Shown piece after piece: positions 56,201 to 64,000 of a stretch of 64,000 nt of DNA (its first letter is position 1; each line of letters starts with the position of its first letter). Position numbers and translations under genes: made by a program. Under the pieces are notes generated by a model. The model was not told where the DNA came from, ran no database searches, and was given only the letters and a program-made list of their open reading frames with translations. The DNA comes from Dactylonectria macrodidyma (Eukaryota; Ascomycota; Sordariomycetes; Hypocreales; Nectriaceae): assembly GCA_020744425.1 (NCBI GenBank), contig JAGMUV010000006.1, positions 1,612,001-1,676,000 of the forward strand, in the 5' to 3' direction.

Positions 56201-57712
56201 GGTGAAAGCCCAGAACGCGCCCAAGTTTGGTCGTCTTGGGGATGTGGGAGGGCAATTCTTGGTGTGATTAGACAAGTTCGGATTGTTGGGTAATACCATT
56301 TGCATTTCAGGCCGGGAAAACTATATAACGATTGCTTTAGATGGGTTATCTTGGTGTACAGAGGAGCTGAAATAACCAAGGCTGGCCCCGCCAGCCCAGT
56401 TTCTGTAGAGTTAGCTCCTCTAGAGGGGCATTATTAATGAGAAAGGCCATTAGGACCGAGTTGGCCCTTGCCAAGCTGTATTGTCGCATTTGATCCAATG
56501 GCGTACCTAATCCTGCACAGGGAATCAAAGTGCGTGCATCATGATCTTCTTTGAACTTCCAGCGTCGACGGTCGGCATGTTGTGCCGGGTTGTTCCCAGA
56601 TTGAGAGTCATAAGGATGCACCGCCACAATAAACGAGCAGGCACTGAATGGAAGTGAGGATACCTAGTCTAACATATGGAATCAACGCAACACGATTCCT
56701 CCGTGGGCGCAACTGAATTGCCGCCTATCGCATTCGCGTCAAGTGTGGCGCATGAACCCCCTCCACCAAGTCTAACGGAGTCACTTGGTTTCGGCGCGGC
56801 TCGCCCGGCTTCCGTGTGGCGATAGAGAATAATGAGGAGGATACCTGAGACAGAACGTGAGGCAGCCAACTGATCAAACCCGTCTCCTCAAGCAGGCATC
56901 GCACCATGGAGTACATGGGGCTCGTTTTCGCAAGGGTATTTGCCTTTCGAGCCGACGTAGCTTCGATGGCTATTCCCAATCGCGGGGTCGGCCAGGTCTC
57001 GGTGTTCATCCAAGTCCCCTGGTTTCGCTGGGCGGTGCAGGCTCCTGCAAATCAGGTTGAACAAGTACATGCAATGCCTGCTTGGCATTGCCAGACCACA
57101 ACCGAAGAGAGACTGTTAGAGCGCGAGTCGGCGGCAACAAGGTAATAACCATCGTGATTAAACGTGCCCATGTAGCGAGACAGGGAGCAATCGATGAGCT
57201 TGGCATCATGAGAAGAGGAGCAAAGTGGGTTGCGTATGGGGGCTGTGCTTCACAGCGTTCAGTGGTATGGGGAGGGGCAACCGAACCCCCCCAACCCCAA
57301 TCGGAGGGACCACCTTCCCGGAGCACTGCTCCCGACGTAATGGCGAGGCAGGTGCAATCGCAAGCTGTGGCAAGTGGTCCGGTGGTAGGCCGCCAAGTGA
57401 CACTGCCCGACTGACGACGCTTCCATGCCCCCCCATAGAAAGTTCTTAGGAGGAGGTCCTTACAAAATAAATAGGTACCTTAAGCTCGCGGGACAAGCGG
57501 CATCTAGGTAGTCTTCTTCGTCTCTCCTCACTCTCCACGACCCCTCTTTCATCTCAACAAATTTCAAGACGTCTTGCCTCAATCGCAGACCTCTATCCTC
57601 AGAAACCATCATACCTGATTATCGCTGCGACGCTTCAACTCGTATCGACTCGCCGCGCCCATACTCAATATCCCCCACACCGAAGACCTTTATCCGTCGC
57701 AACCCCTCATTG
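56201..57712. other. Gene-free spacer
   Basis: No gene supported. The final 250 bases are C/T-rich leader of the WW-domain gene. Confidence 0.5.
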
Positions 57713-58820
57713 ATGGACGATTTCGCTCCTCCCAGCGGGCCGCCGCCTCCCAAGGCTCCCATAGTTCCTGAGGGATGGGCCGCTCGATGGAATGAACAGT
57801 ACAAGGAATGGTTAGTTTTACCTCCGTGTCTCTTCTGATTCACCTGGTTCCTCGCATCCTGCTCCCGCCCAATTTGCGCTTCATCGCGCCACAAGCGACC
57901 CCGCATCGTGTCGCATTGCATCGCATCGTATGGTGTCGCTAATCTGTTTGGCCCCTCCTCTAGGTTCTACGTCAACATTCACACTAAACAGTCGCAATGG
58001 GATAAACCTACTGCTCCCGTTTACCCCGATGGCGGGAACGCCCCAGACGGCCCCCCTCCCGGATACGAGCCCGGCAATGGCCCCGCGCCGTCCGATGTCA
58101 AGAAGAACCCCTACGACGACCAGTCCAACAGATCTGGCGGCCCCTCTAATACCGAGGATGAGGATGCCAAATTTGCCGCCAAGCTTCAGGCCGAAGAAGA
58201 CGCCCGCGCCCGCGCTGGTCCTGGCGGACCTCAAGTCCCTCCCGGTTACGGCTCCGGCAGCCCCGCTCAAAGCTCATACCCCACTGAGCTTCCTCCCCGC
58301 GACAGAGGCAAAGGTAGTGGTGGCTTCCTAGGCAAGCTTCTCGGAAAGGGGAAGCAGGCTGCTGCATCGCACCAAGGTGGCTCACATGGTGGCTACGGCG
58401 GTTATCAGCAACAACCGCAATACTACCAGCAGCAGCAGGGCTATCCCGGACAGGGTCCCCCGATGGGCTACGGCGGCCAGCCTCATTATGGTCAGCCACA
58501 ATATGGCCAACCGCAGTACGGTCAACCTCAATACGGTTACGGCCAGCAACAACACTACGGCGGCTACGGCCAACAGCAGTATGGCAGGCCGCAGAAGAGT
58601 GGTGGTGGAATGGGCATGGCCGGAGGCGCCGCCCTCGGTGTGGGTGCCGGTGTCCTCGGTGGTGTCCTAATCGCAGATGCCATAAACGATAACGAACAGG
58701 AGGCATATCAGGAAGGTTACGGTAAGCCAAATTGCCCATGTCTACCATTGTTGCGATATTTTACTAATCCCTCTGCTAGATGATGGCGGTGGCGGTGACT
58801 TTGACGGCGGCGACTTTTAA
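57713..58820 (+). CDS. WW-domain protein with YGQPQ repeats and glycine-rich tail
   Basis: Probable adaptor binding proline-rich partners. Exons: 57713..57810, 57964..58721, 58780..58820; 298 residues. The WW domain (about 21-49) has its first half GWAARWNEQYKEWF and second half YVNIHTKQSQWDKP; intron 1 (153 nt) splits a Trp codon inside it (TG|G). After a Pro/Gly/Asp linker come a charged segment (KFAAKLQAEEDARARAG), a Gln/Tyr/Gly-rich prion-like part with three QPQYG units, then a glycine-zipper-like hydrophobic stretch GMAGGAALGVGAGVLGGVLIADAI, and an Asp/Gly tail on the last, 13-codon exon. The glycine zipper suggests membrane or self-association. Similar WW/Gly-rich proteins are common in ascomycetes but uncharacterised. 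Confidence 0.88.
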
Positions 58821-59239
58821 GCTTCCAACAAGTGTGGAGAGCCAGCATGATTGACATCGTCAATCACCGTATATACTTTGACGAGAGATTTCTGGGTTTT
58901 GGAAAGTTTGGTTCCATTCTACATTCCGGATGATGAATAATGTAACCTGTATCGGTAGTTCTGAGATTGGAGGGCAGTGCACAGGGCGCCTGAACATTGA
59001 GTATCGACTGGCAATGTCACGGCGGTGTTCGTAGAACAGATTGGATGAGTCGCTCCTCGTCCAATTGAAAGAGCAAAGTCCATTTCAATATACTGAGGGT
59101 AGCTTACGAAAGCCCACCCATAAAGCTCAATAACATCTATGTAACGACATTTTTTCAAGCTCGCAACCCTATGCATGCATGTACACCTCGCGTCCCACAC
59201 ACATTCCGAACACCTTGATATTTCTCATGACACCTGTAT
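58821..59239. other. Convergent intergenic region
   Basis: 3' regions of the WW-domain gene and EMC7. Nothing else recognised. Confidence 0.5.
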
Positions 59240-60151
59240 TCACCGTTTTCCACCCTGGCCCTTTCCGGAGCTGCCGCTTCCGCTCCCACTTCCGCTGTCC
59301 TTCTTGCCCGACCCGGCGAGGTAGGCGGCCATGTCGAAGTTGCCGAGCGGGTTGTCTCCGCCGCCCTGGCCACCGCTCATGACTGCGTTCATGGGGCTCT
59401 GCTTCTGGTGGTTTTCGAATTCGGCACGCAGCTCGGGGTCCACTGGACATTATTAGCTTGTGTGCGGGGAAAAGGGGGGACGTGGATGGGGTAGACGCAC
59501 TGTTTTCCATGAGGTAGGGCATGCCGATGAAGATGCCCATGCTGACGAGGCCCATGAGGATCATGGGGTTCTTGAGGATGGTGAATACGGAGACTAGTGG
59601 GCGGTCAGTACAATTTCTCAGCAATTCCAGCCGAGGGGTTATGGCAATTTCGTATTAACGCAATATGCGAAATGCGTCATCGCCCAAAACCCTCTCGTCG
59701 GTTCGAAAAACTCACAAGTCGGCCGCTCCATAAAGTACGACTTGCCCCCGAGTGCGCGCACCTCGACGCCCCTACCTCCACTGCCCTCACGCGCCGGCAC
59801 GGCCTCGCCCTTGTTGGCCCAGTCGTTGCCGCGAAACGTCTCCCAGGCCTGGACGCCGGTGTCGGCGACGTCGATGCGCAGCGGGTGGTACGCGTCGGTC
59901 TGGCAGTGGACGTCGGCGAGATACGAGCCCGGGGTGACGTTGTGGAAGACGAAGGAGTTGGAGGCGGTCAGCGGCGCCGAGTATTGGGATCCCAGCGTGC
60001 TCAACGTCGCGTGCGTCGTCGACGGCAGTGAGAAAGGGTTCGGCTTCGCGGGGAGGTACAGCGTTAGCGAGGCGGCGGAGGCGGCGGCTGGAAGGAGGAA
60101 GAGCGCGAGCAGGCCCAGCAGGGCGTCGGTTGGGGCGGCGACGACACGCAT
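59240..60151 (-). CDS. EMC7: ER membrane protein complex subunit 7
   Basis: Subunit of the EMC insertase in the ER membrane (yeast Sop4). Exons on minus: 60151..59716, 59593..59501, 59442..59240; 243 residues. Signal peptide is about 1-27 (LLGLLALFLLPAAASA). A lumenal beta-sandwich follows (SFVFHNVTPGSYLADVHC, YHPLRIDV). The single TM is on the small middle exon (PMILMGLVSMGIFIGMPYLMEN) with the conserved FSVFTILKNPM before it. The cytosolic tail MDPELRAEFENHQKQSPMNA ends in a Gly/Ser run (GSGSGSGSSGKGQGGKR). Introns are 122 and 58 nt, both phase 1. An upstream frame is open further 5' but MRVVAAPTDALL starts the signal peptide. Assignment is firm. Confidence 0.92.
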
Positions 60152-60644
60152 CGTGATGGTAGGGTCCGGCGGAGGAGGAGAATAAGGAGGGGGGTGGGGT
60201 GAGAGAGGTTTGGAGGCGGTCTCGGCGATGGTCGTTCGGCGTAGCTTGAAGTGATGTGGTGATGTTGCAACAGCCCGTGGTGGAGTATTTCGAACGAGAC
60301 CAAGTGGACCAATTAGGGCGGCTTCACCGACGTGGCTGGAGCGCCAGGCTCCAAACCTCTTCAGCCTCATCTGATTTCCCCATGGACCAATTAGACCCAC
60401 ATTCACATGCATATCAGACAAATATGAGCCGTGGACAAAGAACATCTCAGATTGTCATCTTCCACACAACGACTGCAGAATATGCTAATCATTTCTACCA
60501 CAGACTTCTACCATATATGGTTTGGTTATCTCGAAACAAACACGCTTTCAATTGCACTACAACTATGTCATCCCACTGGGTATTCATTCATCAAGAGAAT
60601 CCTATCACTCCTCATCTTGCCAGCCTCCTGCTGCCGTACTACGC
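60152..60644. other. Spacer between EMC7 promoter and sulfhydrylase 3' end
   Basis: 493 bases with no supported gene. Confidence 0.5.
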
Positions 60645-62464
<1,820 letters not shown>

Positions 62465-64000
62465 GATGAAGGAGATGGAAGAGACAAGACAACAGAATAC
62501 AACAATCTGATTTATTTCAACACGAAAATCCGAGTGAGCAGAGAAGAGAGGGAGAAGAGGGGGAATGGAAGATCTGCGGCAGCAGCCCGACAGATCGTGC
62601 CATTGACCCCTTTATAGTTTTTTTCCCCTTGTTTGTCCATGTTCTGAAGGCAGGCGCACCTCACACATCACTCACACACATCACGGCACAACAGTCAGCC
62701 CAACTACAGCACCAGATACATAGAAACTACACTAATTCCATCATTCCCACCCCCGCGCACACTGGCTAGGGGCTTGTTCAGGTGGCATCACTGCCCCACG
62801 AAAGCAAGCCGTCCAAGCCCCATCCGGCAAGCCCTGTGGGGAAGGTCGCAGAGCACGCCATCGACGAACAACTCACGCCGCGACGAGCTCTCCTCTCTTC
62901 TCAAGGCGACGAGGGAAAATGGCTTGATCCTTTGGTTCGTTTTCTATCAAGGGAGCTCCGGTTGCCGGTGCTGCTGCTCCCCCTAAATGCCTCGTCGGCT
63001 ACCGGGGCGCCGACGTCCGAATGTCGTGCTCTCTGCGTTATTCGTTGCACGTACATGCTGTTATTAGTCTTGGACACTTTTGGTGCTCTCTTTCGTTGCG
63101 TTGCGAATGCCCCGCCGTCCCCGATTCCGACTTCCTGATGGACCCGGAGTCGCGGGACGGCACGAGAGGTTCTAGTTGTCCACAACTGCGGGGCATAAAT
63201 AATATAAATGACAGCGCGCATTTCTCTACTGCATCAAGCGCGTGGGCGAGGTAAAGAGGAGGGTGACAGAAGTGGAGGGGCTGAAGAGGGGAAAACACGA
63301 AGGGGGGACCGAAGACGGAAGGACGGATGTCATTGTCAACACCTACGTTATGGAGGGGGGATGGAATATGAAAGTCTACGCAAAAACTAGTCATCACGGC
63401 GAACAACGAACCACGGCCTCGAGCTTTATCGAGCTCGGGCCAGGGTTAAAAGAGATAGTTGGGAGTGAATGGATGGGGGGATGGCCCCAGCAGTTCGTTC
63501 TCGACTTGCGATGCGGCATTACCCAATGGCCAGGCGCAATGGTGCAATTGGCTTTGCTGGCAGATCTCCTCATGGGAACCGAAAAGGTCAATATGTAGCC
63601 TCGCTCAACGTGTTGCCTGATTGGCGATGGACCCTAGTAGAAATCACAGCTGAAGGGAAGCTGAGCTACGTATGGCACGACCCCTATGACGCCAGGCGAG
63701 GGGAGAGGGGAGAGGGGCAGGCACATGCTCTCGTACGACATGGCTGCTCGCGATGACCTCTTTCGATTCGTGCGCGCTAGAGCTTTGCATCGGACGGTCG
63801 CCCGGTTTCGTCATTGTTGAGGTGTAAGCCCACTTTCTTAAGGTCTTCTTTTTTTTTACCTCCGATTCCGTCGAAGTGCTTCGTTGCCTCTCCTTCAAGA
63901 TCCTCAAACATCCAACCCGGAAACAACAAAACGCCCGGTCCCAAATGATATTGCTCCAAATCCAGAAGCCCAGGGTTGACGTTAGGGCTCCCATCATCTA
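62465..64000. other. Gene-free end of window, with sulfhydrylase promoter
   Basis: No convincing gene. Overlapping frames on both strands (up to 122 codons) have non-coding composition. A real gene could start just beyond 64000. The left end holds the promoter of the sulfhydrylase gene; no Cbf1-type CACGTG was spotted. Confidence 0.45.

Overview
This window is nuclear DNA of a filamentous ascomycete, most likely a Sordariomycete (Hypocreales-like, the exact genus is not determinable by eye). The grounds are many 46-170 nt introns with GTRNGT donors, CTRAY branch sites and YAG acceptors, two Zn(II)2Cys6 regulators, a CBM1-mannanase, two Baeyer-Villiger-type flavoproteins and long gene-poor spacers. 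Coordinates below are spliced models built by matching reading phase across each intron; exon lists are in the evidence.

Left part (1-26.7 kb), mostly housekeeping and unrelated genes: a 5'-truncated NOG2 nucleolar GTPase; an unrecognised gene whose otherwise good two-exon frame carries two in-frame TAG codons (3954-5351); a secreted CBM1-GH5 endo-mannanase; a probable N-myristoylated small protein; a sorbose-reductase-like SDR; a vacuolar amino-acid transporter; a 5-kb gene-free stretch containing a diverged inverted repeat; a small one-TM protein; a second SDR; and a 1019-residue Zn2Cys6 regulator.

Middle part (29.2-51.7 kb), the most interesting region: eight enzyme genes and a Zn2Cys6 regulator in one block, largely in head-to-head pairs. 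They are BVMO-1 / PRISE-type reductase, acyl-CoA dehydrogenase, aldehyde dehydrogenase / alcohol dehydrogenase, acyl-CoA ligase / SDR, BVMO-2 and the regulator. There is no PKS, NRPS, terpene synthase or P450. The ALDH, the CoA ligase and the SDR end in AKL, ARL and SRL, all valid peroxisomal PTS1 tripeptides. CreA-type SYGGGG sites are packed in two of the promoters. I read this as an inducible, glucose-repressible, partly peroxisomal catabolic cluster: Baeyer-Villiger oxidation of a (probably cyclic) ketone, oxidation of the released alcohol through aldehyde to acid, CoA activation, and beta-oxidation. The substrate is unknown and no lactone hydrolase is seen.

Right part (52.5-64 kb), ordinary genes: a secreted histidine-phosphatase-family protein, an LtrA-like membrane protein, a WW-domain protein with a low-complexity tail, EMC7, and O-acetylhomoserine sulfhydrylase. 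The last 1.5 kb shows no gene.
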